Positions 1-8,395 are shown, counted from the first letter of the stretch. The stretch is DNA of 12,228 nucleotides from an uncultured Legionellales bacterium (GCA_945956945.1 CAMFJO010000006.1:1-12228); one strand, 5' to 3'. Notes: generated by a model not told the origin, from the letters alone. Program-made: numbers and translations.

Positions 1-13
1 CTCGTGCCTACCA
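1..13 (+). tRNA. 3' end of a second tRNA-Val copy, cut by the window edge
   Basis: The first 13 bases, CTCGTGCCTACCA, are identical to the last 13 bases of the intact tRNA-Val at 3776-3850, including the 3' acceptor strand, the discriminator A and CCA. The match runs one base further (1-14 against 3838-3851) and then stops. This is either the tail of a tandem tRNA-Val gene whose body lies outside the window, or a duplicated attachment-site fragment. Too little is visible to decide. Confidence 0.55.
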
Positions 14-106
14 ACTTCAATTTCTTTTTGTATCTTATCTATATTGCTCTTGAAGGCAAAAAACTTCTCATAAAAAGGCATAAATAGTATAGAGTGTGAG
101 ATAAAC

Positions 107-3100
107 ATGAAAAAATATTCAAAAGCGAATAGTATTGCGCATTGGCGCGCTTCTTTAGGAAAGCAGGAAGCTAGGAAACGCAGAAGGCCTGCTTTGTCCT
201 TCCCGCAGCTTCAAAGCTATGTGGAGAAAGAGGGCATAACGGCACCAACGCAAAGCCAGATGTCTCGCGACACAGTGCCGCGGCTGTCAAGATACCAGTT
301 TAATTTCCTGACTCTGCTGGGTATCTTGCTCATGTTTTCACAAAAAGTCGGTGCTAACAGGCGAAACAATTTAGGATTTCCACATTCTCTCCCCATTTCC
401 CAGAGTCGTAACAGAAATCTGGGGTATCAAATCCCTACTACTTTCGAAAATCGTAACAGAAATCTGGAGCATCAAATCCCTCCTACTTCACAGGGCCTCA
501 TAAAGCAATATTGGCAAAACAAATACGATGAAAATTCCCCGGTTTCAAACTTAAGGGAGAAACCGGAACAGGTTTCTTCGATTGAGGATTTTTCTCCTTT
601 AGCCACGATGCCTGCAACATTTTTACAACAGTGGCCAAATAGTGGTTTCAGAACGCCTCCTCGTACGGCAGCTGAAGTGAAAGAAGAGTCGCTCTACCAA
701 GTGGAGGAATTAATCTACTCAATGGTATTACAACCACCCTTACATAAGGCTTGCCAAGAAAATGATATAGAAGCGCTCAGAAAATTGCTCAGTAAAGGCG
801 CTGATTTTACTTTAAGAAACTGGGAAGGAAAAACAGTTTTTGACTTGGCGTGTGAGCAAGACGCGCTTGCCATGGTGCGATTATTATTAGAATTCGGCTA
901 CAATCCGGAAATCCCTGTGGAAAATAATATAGCACCAGGTATACCTGTAACTAATCTATTTCTCGCTGTGCATCATGATAATTATAAATTAGCCCATATT
1001 TTGCTAAAATACGGGCGGGCTCGTTCCTTTCCCTTATTGCTAGAGATAGCTGAAAGAAATAACAATCCCAAAATGAGAGAATTATTGCAATCTTATTTGT
1101 CCAAACCTCCGAGAAAACCAAGTGATTTAGTGGGTGTTAGCACGGTAGCCGAGGAATCCACCGTACAATTTCATGGTAGAGAGACATTTAATCAGGTCAA
1201 TCAGAAAATATTTGACCTCTCCGATAAAGTACAAACCGAAGGTTTTTATATACAGCCGCAGAGAAGAAATTATGGCACTTGTATTTATGAGACTTATCGA
1301 GATGAAGAGGGGCAACTCAAAAGTGAACACTGGACTTTTTCAAATAGTGAAAGCTATGAATTCTGTCTGGCGATATTACTAGAAAGCTATGATGACGTGG
1401 TGCGGTTGTTTGTAACCGTAGATAGAAATTACCCATTACCGCGTGGTTATAATTGGATGATATTATCTGCGGTTTCTGATGACCCACGGATCCCTAATTT
1501 CTTTTTACACAAGGGATTTGATGTTAATTATAGGACGGTGACTGGAGAGACTGTCTTGCATACTCTTGCCGCCAATAGTCATTCGCGCTCTATTCCTAAC
1601 TATATTGCTGCAGGCGCAAATATCAATGCGCAGGACAATCAAGGTAGGACACCCTTAATGTCCGCTATTTTTAATCGAAATCTACAACAGGCAAAAGAAT
1701 TGATTGCAGGGGGTGCCAATCTCTCTATACGAGATAAGAAAGGGCGCGATGTCAGGACAATAGCCTTTGAACATGGTTGTCTGAAAGAGCTCAATGAGAT
1801 ATTACTTTCTTTAGGAAAAAAACCTCTGGTAATGCAACCACAAACAGTTTCATCTAAAAAGGCGGATACCTCTCATGTTAAGGATAAAGAAGAGAGCTCA
1901 TGGGTATCCCAAGGGGGGGCGCTTTTGGTAGGCGCCCTGATTCCTATATTAATCTTGGAAATTTTGGCTTATTTTGAACAACGACCGCAACCCACTCCAG
2001 AAACGCCGGTTAAACCTAGAGAAAAGGCAGTGACTGTAGCCAGTAACAAAGAAGTGGTACCGCCAGAATTGATGAATGGCAGGGATATAGAAGTATTACG
2101 AAAAAAAATAGTCTTCTCTTTAGAGGGTGTAAAATCTTATTTGGCGCTAGAAACAAGGGATGCGTATCAAGAACAGCAATCCGAGATAAGCCTAAAGCAA
2201 ACACGTGCGCTTAACACACTTGCGAGGTTAAGAAAGAAAGCCCGATCAGGGGGAATGGCGATTCGCTATGAAGATCTATTTTCTCGTATCGACAAAGACA
2301 TTATTTTATTAGTTGATTTTAACGACGCTCTTTCCATGGCGCTTGCGGAACAAAACCGAGAAATTTACGATCGACTAATGACTGATATACAAAATCCGGA
2401 ACTAACCTATGAATCGCTGGAAGGACTTTCTGAACAAGTAAAAATTCTATCACAGAAAATAGAAGAGGAAAATAACTTTTTGTTAGAAAAAAAAGCGCGT
2501 GCGCAAAAGGCGCTCAAGAGGATTGACAAGAATTTGGATGATGTGGAATCGCAAATTGCCGCGCCTGAAGAAAAAAGGCAACAAGCCTTTTTTAAACAAC
2601 AACAAGAGGAAATCAAACAAAAAGCTGAGCAAGAACAAAAAGAGCTGGATAAAAAGAAATGGCAGGAAGAAAAGAAGCAAAGAAAGCTCAGTAAAATGGA
2701 AGAAATGAAGAAAAGTAAAGAGGAAGAGAAGAAAAAAGAAAAAAAATATTCTGAGAGAAAAAGAAAAGGGAAAGAGCCTGTCGCGAAAAAAATGAAGAAA
2801 TGGGAACCTTATCTCGATGCATTGCGTTCCGACGTAGATCTTTTAGAGAATATCCTTGATGCTGATAAAATTAATCTATACCTAGCAGATCCTAAAATCT
2901 TACTTCAATGCCAATTTTATGGCAGTTGTTATTATGTGATGCGTATTTTTCATCGTCTTTCAAAAATGAATAAGTTCGGGCTCGGCAACTATGCACCATG
3001 TTCTGCTGATGAAGCTATGCAGATGAGAAATGCGATTATGCACCAATATGAAACATGGTTTTCTAACCCTGAACAAATGATTGCAATTGCAAGAGAAGTC

Positions 3101-3709
3101 GTTCGTAAATTAAGGCATACCTGCGATGCGTTGAGCCGAGGCGAACCCGCGCAACAAATGGATATTTCCATCCGTCTTCCAGAGAATATTGGCTATTCTA
3201 GAATAAAAATTTTAGATAGACTCTATGAAGATTATTTGAAAGTTTCTGAGGAAGCAGTGCGCTTAGCTCTAGAGGGTAAATACGATTTCTCACAGCCATT
3301 TCATGGCATTTTAAAAGCGTTTAATTTTATGCTGGGTCAAGTATTGAAGGATTTTAATATTCGGGATAATCCATTTGCAGCACACCGTAATGATATTGGC
3401 CATCGTTTTGATACGGATGTTGAGGCAGAAGATGGCAAGGGCTTATCGGAAGAAGTTAACCGCTGGGTTTTATTTGAGCTCTGTAAAGCACCGGTAATGC
3501 AACACTTAGCCATACTGGTGAATGAGTGTCAGCAACGAGCAGGAGTGAATTTAGCGCTTGATTCGCAGGGCGCTGCTTCTTCCAGTAGTCAGTCAAGTTC
3601 TAATGCGGGTGAATTCCCCCGGTTTTTTGCCTATCAAGAAGGGTCGGGATCTTCTGCTATGCAAAGTAGCAGTTCGATCACCCATAGGCCCCGGGCGAGC
3701 AAGCATTAA
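107..3709 (+). CDS. Large ankyrin-repeat, membrane-anchored coiled-coil protein with two C-terminal HEPN-like motifs
   Basis: A 1200-residue protein of unknown function. Visible in order: an Arg/Lys-rich N-terminus; a short hydrophobic segment at about 65-79; two 15-residue near-repeats at about 100-130; ankyrin-type repeats at about 208-335 and again at about 450-575 (for example GADFTLRNWEGKT and GANINAQDNQGRTPLM); a clear transmembrane segment at about 604-623; a helical region; a very Lys/Glu-rich coiled coil at about 765-890; a helical C-terminal region; and a Ser-rich tail from about 1160. The C-terminal region has R974-N-x3-H979-x-Y981 and, 120 residues later, R1094-N-x3-H1099-x-F1101. 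These match the RX4HX(Y/F) signature of HEPN RNases such as HepT (DUF86). No nucleotidyltransferase antitoxin is seen nearby. Ankyrin proteins of intracellular bacteria are often secreted effectors; that role here is inference. The start at 107 has only a weak ribosome site. The gene stands alone, upstream of tRNA-Val. Confidence 0.8.
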   Translation: MKKYSKANSIAHWRASLGKQEARKRRRPALSFPQLQSYVEKEGITAPTQSQMSRDTVPRLSRYQFNFLTLLGILLMFSQKVGANRRNNLGFPHSLPISQSRNRNLGYQIPTTFENRNRNLEHQIPPTSQGLIKQYWQNKYDENSPVSNLREKPEQVSSIEDFSPLATMPATFLQQWPNSGFRTPPRTAAEVKEESLYQVEELIYSMVLQPPLHKACQENDIEALRKLLSKGADFTLRNWEGKTVFDLACEQDALAMVRLLLEFGYNPEIPVENNIAPGIPVTNLFLAVHHDNYKLAHILLKYGRARSFPLLLEIAERNNNPKMRELLQSYLSKPPRKPSDLVGVSTVAEESTVQFHGRETFNQVNQKIFDLSDKVQTEGFYIQPQRRNYGTCIYETYRDEEGQLKSEHWTFSNSESYEFCLAILLESYDDVVRLFVTVDRNYPLPRGYNWMILSAVSDDPRIPNFFLHKGFDVNYRTVTGETVLHTLAANSHSRSIPNYIAAGANINAQDNQGRTPLMSAIFNRNLQQAKELIAGGANLSIRDKKGRDVRTIAFEHGCLKELNEILLSLGKKPLVMQPQTVSSKKADTSHVKDKEESSWVSQGGALLVGALIPILILEILAYFEQRPQPTPETPVKPREKAVTVASNKEVVPPELMNGRDIEVLRKKIVFSLEGVKSYLALETRDAYQEQQSEISLKQTRALNTLARLRKKARSGGMAIRYEDLFSRIDKDIILLVDFNDALSMALAEQNREIYDRLMTDIQNPELTYESLEGLSEQVKILSQKIEEENNFLLEKKARAQKALKRIDKNLDDVESQIAAPEEKRQQAFFKQQQEEIKQKAEQEQKELDKKKWQEEKKQRKLSKMEEMKKSKEEEKKKEKKYSERKRKGKEPVAKKMKKWEPYLDALRSDVDLLENILDADKINLYLADPKILLQCQFYGSCYYVMRIFHRLSKMNKFGLGNYAPCSADEAMQMRNAIMHQYETWFSNPEQMIAIAREVVRKLRHTCDALSRGEPAQQMDISIRLPENIGYSRIKILDRLYEDYLKVSEEAVRLALEGKYDFSQPFHGILKAFNFMLGQVLKDFNIRDNPFAAHRNDIGHRFDTDVEAEDGKGLSEEVNRWVLFELCKAPVMQHLAILVNECQQRAGVNLALDSQGAASSSSQSSSNAGEFPRFFAYQEGSGSSAMQSSSSITHRPRASKH
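406..495 (+). repeat. Two-copy 45-bp tandem repeat inside the ankyrin gene
   Basis: Copies at 406-450 and 451-495 both begin TCGTAACAGAAATCTGG and share ATCAAATCCCT, with roughly 80% identity overall. They encode RNRNLGYQIPTTFEN and RNRNLEHQIPPTSQG. The period is 15 codons, so copy number can change without a frameshift. A more diverged copy may precede them (NNLGFPHSLPISQ). The segment lies between the N-terminal hydrophobic stretch and the ankyrin region and is probably an exposed linker. Confidence 0.75.
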
Positions 3710-3732
3710 AAACAGTGCAAAATCAGCGCATC

Positions 3733-3762
3733 TTGATTTTAAGCTGTTGCCAATGCTATTCT
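3733..3762 (+). promoter_or_regulatory. Candidate promoter for tRNA-Val and thrS
   Basis: TTGATT (3733-3738) and TATTCT (3757-3762) are 18 bases apart, and the tRNA begins 13 bases after the -10 box. This places a start point just upstream of the mature 5' end. It is a sigma-70-type match by eye only. Confidence 0.4.
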
Positions 3763-3775
3763 TATCACCCTATCT

Positions 3776-3850
3776 AGGCACGTAGCTCAGTGGTAGAGCA
3801 CCACCTTGACATGGTGGTGGTCGGTGGTTCGATCCCACTCGTGCCTACCA
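3776..3850 (+). tRNA. tRNA-Val (anticodon GAC)
   Basis: The 75-nt cloverleaf closes fully. The acceptor stem AGGCACG pairs with CGTGCCT, followed by discriminator A and an encoded CCA. The D arm is GCTC/GAGC. The anticodon arm is CCACC-TTGACAT-GGTGG with anticodon GAC, which reads GUC. The T arm is GGTGG-TTCGATC-CCACT with one G-U pair. It strongly resembles enterobacterial tRNA-Val(GAC). Only 16 bases separate it from the first possible thrS ATG and 28 from the preferred one, with no terminator between, so tRNA and thrS are probably co-transcribed and the tRNA released by 3' processing. Confidence 0.96.
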
Positions 3851-3878
3851 AATACCCCAATAAACGATGGATACGACT

Positions 3879-5801
3879 ATGCCTACTATTACCTTGCCCG
3901 ATAATCGCCAATTGTCCTTTGAAAATGCCGTGACGGTAGAAACCGTGGTGGCGGATATTGGTTCAGGTTTAGCCAAAGCGGCATTGGCTGCCAAGGTGAA
4001 TGATGTCCTGGTGGATTTAAGTCATGTCATCGAAAAAGACGCTACTTTAAAGGTTATTACCGCCAAGGATCCAGAAGGCGTGGAAGTGTTACGCCATTCA
4101 ACGGCACATCTATTGGCGCAGGCCGTTAAAACTTTATTTCCCAGTGCACAGGTAACCATTGGCCCGGTCATTGAGGATGGATTTTATTATGACTTTGCTT
4201 TTGAACGCAGTTTTACCCCTGAAGATTTAATTGCTATAGAAGCGAAAATGCACGAATTGGCAGCCAAAGACTATACGGTAACACGTACCGTCATGGGTCG
4301 TGATGAAGCCATTGCCTTTTTTCGCAACCTCGGCGAAGACTATAAGGCACAAATTATAGAAGATATTCCCGCCACAGAAACCTTGTCTTTGTACCAACAG
4401 GGTGATTTTGTGGATTTATGCAGAGGGCCTCACGTCCCTAATACACGCCATTTAAAAGCCTTTAAATTGATGAAATTGGCGGGCGCTTATTGGCGCGGTG
4501 ATTCCAACAATGCCATGCTGCAACGTATTTATGGTACTGCCTGGGCGGATGAAAAAGCCTTGGCTGCTTATTTGTATCGTTTGGAAGAAGCTGAAAAACG
4601 CGATCACCGTAAATTAGGCAAATTACTGGATCTTTTTCATACGCAGGAAGAAGCGCCGGGCATGGTATTTTGGCATGCCAAAGGTTGGAAACTGTATAGA
4701 GTGGTGGAAGATTATATACGCAATAAATTAAACCATTATGATTATCAAGAAGTGCGTACACCTCAAATCGTCGATAAAATTCTCTGGGAAAAATCGGGCC
4801 ATTGGGCGCAATACCGGGAAGAAATGTGGGTGACTTCAACCGAAAATCGTGAATATGCTATCAAGCCGATGAATTGTCCTTTGCATGTGCAAATTTTCAA
4901 ACAAGGGATACACAGCTATCGAGATTTACCGCTGCGCTTGGCAGAATTTGGCTCTTGCCATCGCAATGAACCTTCGGGCACCTTGCATGGGTTGATGCGG
5001 GTGCGTAATTTCACCCAAGATGATGCGCATTTGTTTATTCGTGAAGATCAAATCGAAGCCGAAGCCACCAAGTTATTGGATTTGGTGTATGAGGTATACC
5101 GCGATTTTGGTTTTGATGATATTAGCTGTAAGTTGTCAACGCGCCCTGCAAAACGTATTGGCGATGATACGGTGTGGGATAAAGCGGAAGAGGCTTTGCA
5201 AAGGGTTTTGAATAAAAAGGGTGTGGAATGGACCTTGCAACCGGGCGACGGTGCTTTTTATGGCCCTAAAATCGATTTTAAACTAAGGGATTGTCTTGGG
5301 CGGGAATGGCAATGCGGTACGGTGCAATTAGACCGCCAAACCCCAGAGCGTCTAGATGCCTCTTATATTGATGAGGCGGGCAATAAGGTTGTCCCTATCA
5401 TGCTGCACCGTGCCATATTGGGTTCGATGGAGCGTTTTGTTGGTGTTTTGATAGAACATTTTGCCGGCAAATTTCCGGCCTGGTTAGCACCGGTTCAAGC
5501 CACTATTTTAACGGTGACGGATAAACAGAGTGAATATGCTCAAAAAATATACGAAAACTTAAAAAAACAAGGTGTTCGGGTGGAAAAAGACTTGCGTAAT
5601 GAGAAGATAGGCTTTAAAATCCGCGAGCACACACTGCAAAAAGTGCCTTATTTGCTCATTATAGGCGATAAAGAAGTCAGCTCCAGCCAAATCACCCTGA
5701 GGTCTCGCTCTGGCGAAGATTTAGGTGCTATGTCTTTGGCTGATTTTATGTCTTTGTTACAACAGGAAATTGCCTTGTTGGGACGAGGCAAGAGCGGATA
5801 A
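3879..5801 (+). CDS. thrS: Threonine--tRNA ligase
   Basis: Class II synthetase that charges tRNA-Thr with threonine in the cytosol and edits mischarged serine. From the preferred start it is 640 residues, close to the 642 of E. coli. An N-terminal TGS domain (about 1-62) is followed by the editing domain with its HxxxH motif (HSTAH) and the catalytic core. Motif 2 ([19 protein letters not shown]) and motif 3 (around [13 protein letters not shown]) are intact. The zinc ligands appear as C333, H384 and H510, matching E. coli C334, H385 and H511. An in-frame ATG at 3867 would add MDTT. The ATG at 3879 is preferred because [11 protein letters not shown] matches the usual family start and GGA lies about 7 bases upstream. 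There is no long leader that could form an E. coli-like thrS operator. The anticodon-binding domain at the C-terminus is complete. Confidence 0.97.
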   Translation: MPTITLPDNRQLSFENAVTVETVVADIGSGLAKAALAAKVNDVLVDLSHVIEKDATLKVITAKDPEGVEVLRHSTAHLLAQAVKTLFPSAQVTIGPVIEDGFYYDFAFERSFTPEDLIAIEAKMHELAAKDYTVTRTVMGRDEAIAFFRNLGEDYKAQIIEDIPATETLSLYQQGDFVDLCRGPHVPNTRHLKAFKLMKLAGAYWRGDSNNAMLQRIYGTAWADEKALAAYLYRLEEAEKRDHRKLGKLLDLFHTQEEAPGMVFWHAKGWKLYRVVEDYIRNKLNHYDYQEVRTPQIVDKILWEKSGHWAQYREEMWVTSTENREYAIKPMNCPLHVQIFKQGIHSYRDLPLRLAEFGSCHRNEPSGTLHGLMRVRNFTQDDAHLFIREDQIEAEATKLLDLVYEVYRDFGFDDISCKLSTRPAKRIGDDTVWDKAEEALQRVLNKKGVEWTLQPGDGAFYGPKIDFKLRDCLGREWQCGTVQLDRQTPERLDASYIDEAGNKVVPIMLHRAILGSMERFVGVLIEHFAGKFPAWLAPVQATILTVTDKQSEYAQKIYENLKKQGVRVEKDLRNEKIGFKIREHTLQKVPYLLIIGDKEVSSSQITLRSRSGEDLGAMSLADFMSLLQQEIALLGRGKSG

Positions 5802-5868
5802 ACAGGGTTTTGTGGTAAAGAATTGCTCAGCGCTTGGAGTTTGGTGAAAGTGCAGATTTGGATGCAGG

Positions 5869-5945
5869 TTGCGTGAAAAGCGCTAGCGAAAAAGCGGAGT
5901 TGACATAAGCGTCAATGAGCATTTTCGCTAGCGCTTTTCACGCAA
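5869..5945. repeat. 77-bp palindromic element with perfect 24-bp arms
   Basis: The left arm 5869-5892 is the exact reverse complement of the right arm 5922-5945; both contain GAAAAGCGCTAGCG or its complement. The 29-base centre holds a second stem, TTGAC (5900-5904) with GTCAA (5911-5915). The whole element lies between thrS and infC. There is no T-run after it, so it is not an ordinary terminator. It may be a dispersed palindromic repeat (REP or MITE remnant) or a structured leader for infC. Confidence 0.9.
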
Positions 5946-6012
5946 GATGCGCCAAATATGCGCTTTCCAAGTGAAAAGGCTGGGTGTAATAACCATTACG
6001 GGGGAATTTGAG

Positions 6013-6555
6013 ATTAGTACAAAGCAAACAGCGGTCAAAACGCGAATTAACGAGGAGATTAGGGCTAAAGAAGTACGTGTCATCGATGAAAATGGAGATC
6101 AAGCGGGTATTTTAAGCTTAAGCGAAGCACTACAACGTGCAACGCTGCTGGGTCTGGATTTAGTCGAAGTATCGCCTACTGCTGTGCCACCTGTTTGTAG
6201 GATCATGAATTATGGTAAGTATATCTACCAGCAAAAGAAAAATGCTGCGGATTCAAAGAAAAAACAACATAAGGTCAAGATCAAAGAAATCAAATTCCGT
6301 CCAGTAACGGATGATGGAGATTATCAGGTCAAGCTACGCAACCTGATACGTTTCCTAGAGGAAGGGGATAAAACCAAGATCACGGTGCGCTTTAGAGGCC
6401 GTGAATTAGCACATAGGGAATTAGGCTTAGAATTGTTAAAACGCATCAGTGAAGATTTAGCAGAATATGGTGTGGTGGAACAATTTCCTAAGATGGAAGG
6501 GAAGCAAATGGCGATGCTCTTGGGCCCCAAGAAGAAACAACAATCGACCCAATAG
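6013..6555 (+). CDS. infC: Translation initiation factor IF-3, probable AUU start
   Basis: IF-3 binds the 30S subunit, blocks premature 50S joining and checks start-codon and initiator-tRNA pairing. The N-domain signature is [19 protein letters not shown]. The linker is [19 protein letters not shown]. The C-domain includes [16 protein letters not shown] and ends [10 protein letters not shown]. The frame is open from an ATG at 5947, but that start adds 22 residues without family resemblance and has no ribosome site. An ATT at 6013 has GGGGGA (6000-6005) 7 bases upstream and gives exactly 180 residues, the length of E. coli IF-3. E. coli infC starts at AUU, which lets IF-3 repress its own translation; the same control is inferred here. 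No promoter is evident between thrS and infC, so read-through from thrS is possible. rpmI follows after 23 bases. Confidence 0.93.
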   Translation: MSTKQTAVKTRINEEIRAKEVRVIDENGDQAGILSLSEALQRATLLGLDLVEVSPTAVPPVCRIMNYGKYIYQQKKNAADSKKKQHKVKIKEIKFRPVTDDGDYQVKLRNLIRFLEEGDKTKITVRFRGRELAHRELGLELLKRISEDLAEYGVVEQFPKMEGKQMAMLLGPKKKQQSTQ

Positions 6556-6578
6556 GGTCTTAATGCGGAGTTATGACG

Positions 6579-6773
6579 ATGTCAAAACTAAAAACCAAAA
6601 GTGGCGCTAAAAAGCGCTTTAGAGCTCGAGCCAATGGCTACAAGTACCGTAACGCGGAGCGTTCGCATATTCTGACCAAGAAGACGCAGAAACGCAAACG
6701 TCAGCATAGAGGGCAAGATAGCATCAGTGCAGCTGATGTGCGTTCTATCCGTCGCATGTTAACCGGCAGTTAA
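6579..6773 (+). CDS. rpmI: 50S ribosomal protein bL35
   Basis: Small basic protein of the large ribosomal subunit, 64 residues. MSKLKTKSGAKKRFRARANG and the SHILTKKTQKRKR segment are typical of bL35. An upstream in-frame ATG at 6573 lies only 2 bases from GGAG (6567-6570), whereas the ATG at 6579 has the proper 8-base spacing and gives the normal N-terminus, so 6579 is chosen. It sits between infC and rplT in the usual infC-rpmI-rplT cluster, with 12 bases to rplT. In E. coli, bL20 represses this operon at the RNA level; conservation of that control here is unproven. Confidence 0.96.
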   Translation: MSKLKTKSGAKKRFRARANGYKYRNAERSHILTKKTQKRKRQHRGQDSISAADVRSIRRMLTGS

Positions 6774-6785
6774 AGGGGGAATTCC

Positions 6786-7148
6786 ATGGCAAGAGTAAAA
6801 CGTGGTGTTGTGGCCAGGGCCCGACACAAAAAGATATTAAAACAAGCCAAAGGTTATAGAGGCGCTAGAAGCCGCGTCTATAGAGTGGCAAAACAAGCGG
6901 TTATCAAAGCCGGTCAATACGCTTATCGCGATCGCAGACAACGTAAACGTGATTTTAGAGGCTTGTGGATTGTCCGTATCAATGCGGCCGCGAGAGAGTT
7001 TGGCTTAACTTACAGCCAATTCATGAATGGCTTGAAAAAAGCGGCTATCGAGATCGATCGCAAAGTATTAGCAGAGTTGGCGGTCAATCAAAAAGAAGCT
7101 TTTGCAGCGATTGTCGAACAGTCTAAAGCGGCTTTAGCACAGGCTTAA
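6786..7148 (+). CDS. rplT: 50S ribosomal protein bL20
   Basis: A 120-residue, strongly basic protein that binds 23S rRNA and is needed early in 50S assembly. [20 protein letters not shown], the [20 protein letters not shown] segment and the [19 protein letters not shown] core are characteristic of bL20 (118 residues in E. coli). A strong ribosome site, AGGGGGA, lies 5 bases before the ATG. It is close to rpmI upstream and pheS downstream (9 bases), so these are probably one transcript. bL20 is the known autogenous repressor of the infC-rpmI-rplT operon in E. coli. Confidence 0.97.
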   Translation: MARVKRGVVARARHKKILKQAKGYRGARSRVYRVAKQAVIKAGQYAYRDRRQRKRDFRGLWIVRINAAAREFGLTYSQFMNGLKKAAIEIDRKVLAELAVNQKEAFAAIVEQSKAALAQA

Positions 7149-7157
7149 TCGGTTGCT

Positions 7158-8171
7158 ATGCAATCTTTTGAAGCTATCCTAACCGATGCACGTGAACAAT
7201 GTGAGGCCGCCGTAGACTTAGCGGCGGTAGAACAGCTTCGCGTGCAATTTCTCGGCAAAAAAGGCATTGTCACGGAATTAATGAAGACGATGGCAACGCT
7301 TGTGCCTGAAGAGCGCCCAGCTTATGGTCAAAAAGTTAATGATTTAAAAGTCGCGATTCAATCTTTATTACAAATCAAGCAAGATTACTTCAAAACGAGC
7401 GCGTTAAATGCTGCTTTAGAACGTGATGCAGTGGATACATCTTTACCCGGGCGAAGTTCTGGCATAGGGCATTTGCATCCTGTTACCCAAACACGCTTAC
7501 GCATAGAAGCTTTTTTTAGCAGTATGGGATTTGATATTGTATCGGGCCCAGAAATTGAAGATGAGCATCATAATTTTGATGCCCTGAATATTCCCGCACA
7601 CCATCCAGCGCGTGCTGCGCACGATACTTTTTATTTAGAAGATGGCCATTTACTGCGTACGCACACCTCGCCGGTACAAATTCGCTATATGAAAACGCAT
7701 AAACCGCCTTTTAGAATGGTTGCGCCAGGACGTGTCTATCGATGCGATAGTGACATGACGCATACGCCCATGTTTCATCAATTAGAAGCCTTGTTGGTAG
7801 ATGAGCACAGCACCTTTGCAGATTTAAAAGGTTTGCTGCAAACATTTTTAGAAGCATTTTTTGAACAAGCCGTTATTTTACGGTTAAGACCTTCTTATTT
7901 CCCCTTCACGGAGCCTTCTGCGGAAGTAGACATACAATGTGTCAAATGCAAGGGTGAGGGGTGTAGGACCTGTGGTCAATCGGGATGGTTAGAAATATTA
8001 GGTTGTGGTATGGTGCATCCACAAGTATTGGCGAATGTGGGCATAGACAGTGAACGGTACAGCGGTTTTGCTATCGGCATGGGGATAGATCGCCTAACCA
8101 TGTTGCGTTATGAAATTCCCGATCTGCGTTTATTATTTGAAAATGATAGTCGGTTTTTAAAACAATTTTAG
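7158..8171 (+). CDS. pheS: Phenylalanine--tRNA ligase alpha subunit
   Basis: Catalytic subunit of the (alpha-beta)2 PheRS that attaches phenylalanine to tRNA-Phe. It has 337 residues (327 in E. coli). The N-terminal coiled coil covers about 1-90 and ends near SLPGR. The core has [17 protein letters not shown], motif 2 around [42 protein letters not shown] and motif 3 in [18 protein letters not shown]. The end FLKQF is the normal C-terminus. Cysteines C261, C264, C269 and C272 form a CxxC-x4-CxxC insert that many bacteria have but E. coli lacks. The ribosome site is weak, which fits coupling to rplT 9 bases upstream. Its obligate partner pheT, normally the next gene, is absent from this window. 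Confidence 0.97.
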   Translation: MQSFEAILTDAREQCEAAVDLAAVEQLRVQFLGKKGIVTELMKTMATLVPEERPAYGQKVNDLKVAIQSLLQIKQDYFKTSALNAALERDAVDTSLPGRSSGIGHLHPVTQTRLRIEAFFSSMGFDIVSGPEIEDEHHNFDALNIPAHHPARAAHDTFYLEDGHLLRTHTSPVQIRYMKTHKPPFRMVAPGRVYRCDSDMTHTPMFHQLEALLVDEHSTFADLKGLLQTFLEAFFEQAVILRLRPSYFPFTEPSAEVDIQCVKCKGEGCRTCGQSGWLEILGCGMVHPQVLANVGIDSERYSGFAIGMGIDRLTMLRYEIPDLRLLFENDSRFLKQF

Positions 8172-8179
8172 GGCTAAAA

Positions 8180-8306
8180 TATACTCATAGCGATTTGGTT
8201 TTAGGGTAGGCGCCGAGCTCTCGAGCGTCAGGAGTGTAGTAACCTACATGACTGGCGCGAGACGGGCGAAGGCAACACCCCCTAAAACCTAAGCGTGAAG
8301 AGTATA
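8180..8306. repeat. 127-bp imperfect palindromic element
   Basis: TATACTC (8180-8186) pairs with GAGTATA (8300-8306), and GGTTTTAGGG near 8197-8206 pairs with CCCTAAAACC near 8280-8289; the outer 26-base arms match at about 20 positions. The centre is a second hairpin: GGAG (8231-8234), TGTAG (8235-8239), loop TAAC, CTACA (8244-8248), then TGAC. It starts within ten bases of the pheS stop and has no terminal T-run. Confidence 0.75.
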
Positions 8307-8395
8307 GTTGAAAATGCGAAGAAAGCTTTGTGTTTTCAAGTATGTTTTGTATGTAGTGATTGTACTTAAGATAGCGGTATATTAGCTTCTTGTAC

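Noticed and set aside
4462..4839. 125-codon open frame on the minus strand inside thrS
   Set aside because: It lies wholly within a strongly conserved thrS sequence, its product resembles no family, and it has no ribosome site; it is a shadow frame.
5900..5905. Perfect TTGACA in the centre of the palindrome before infC, as a promoter -35 box
   Set aside because: No acceptable -10 box lies 16-18 bases downstream (bases there are TTTCGC), and these bases are part of the inner stem.
5947..6012. infC start at ATG 5947
   Set aside because: The extra 22 residues do not resemble IF-3, there is no ribosome site, and the ATT at 6013 gives the normal length with a good site.
8248..8292. Short frame starting ATG at 8248 in the pheS-adk gap
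   Set aside because: It is 14 codons long, inside the palindrome, with no sign of coding selection; it is not a pheT remnant that I can recognise.
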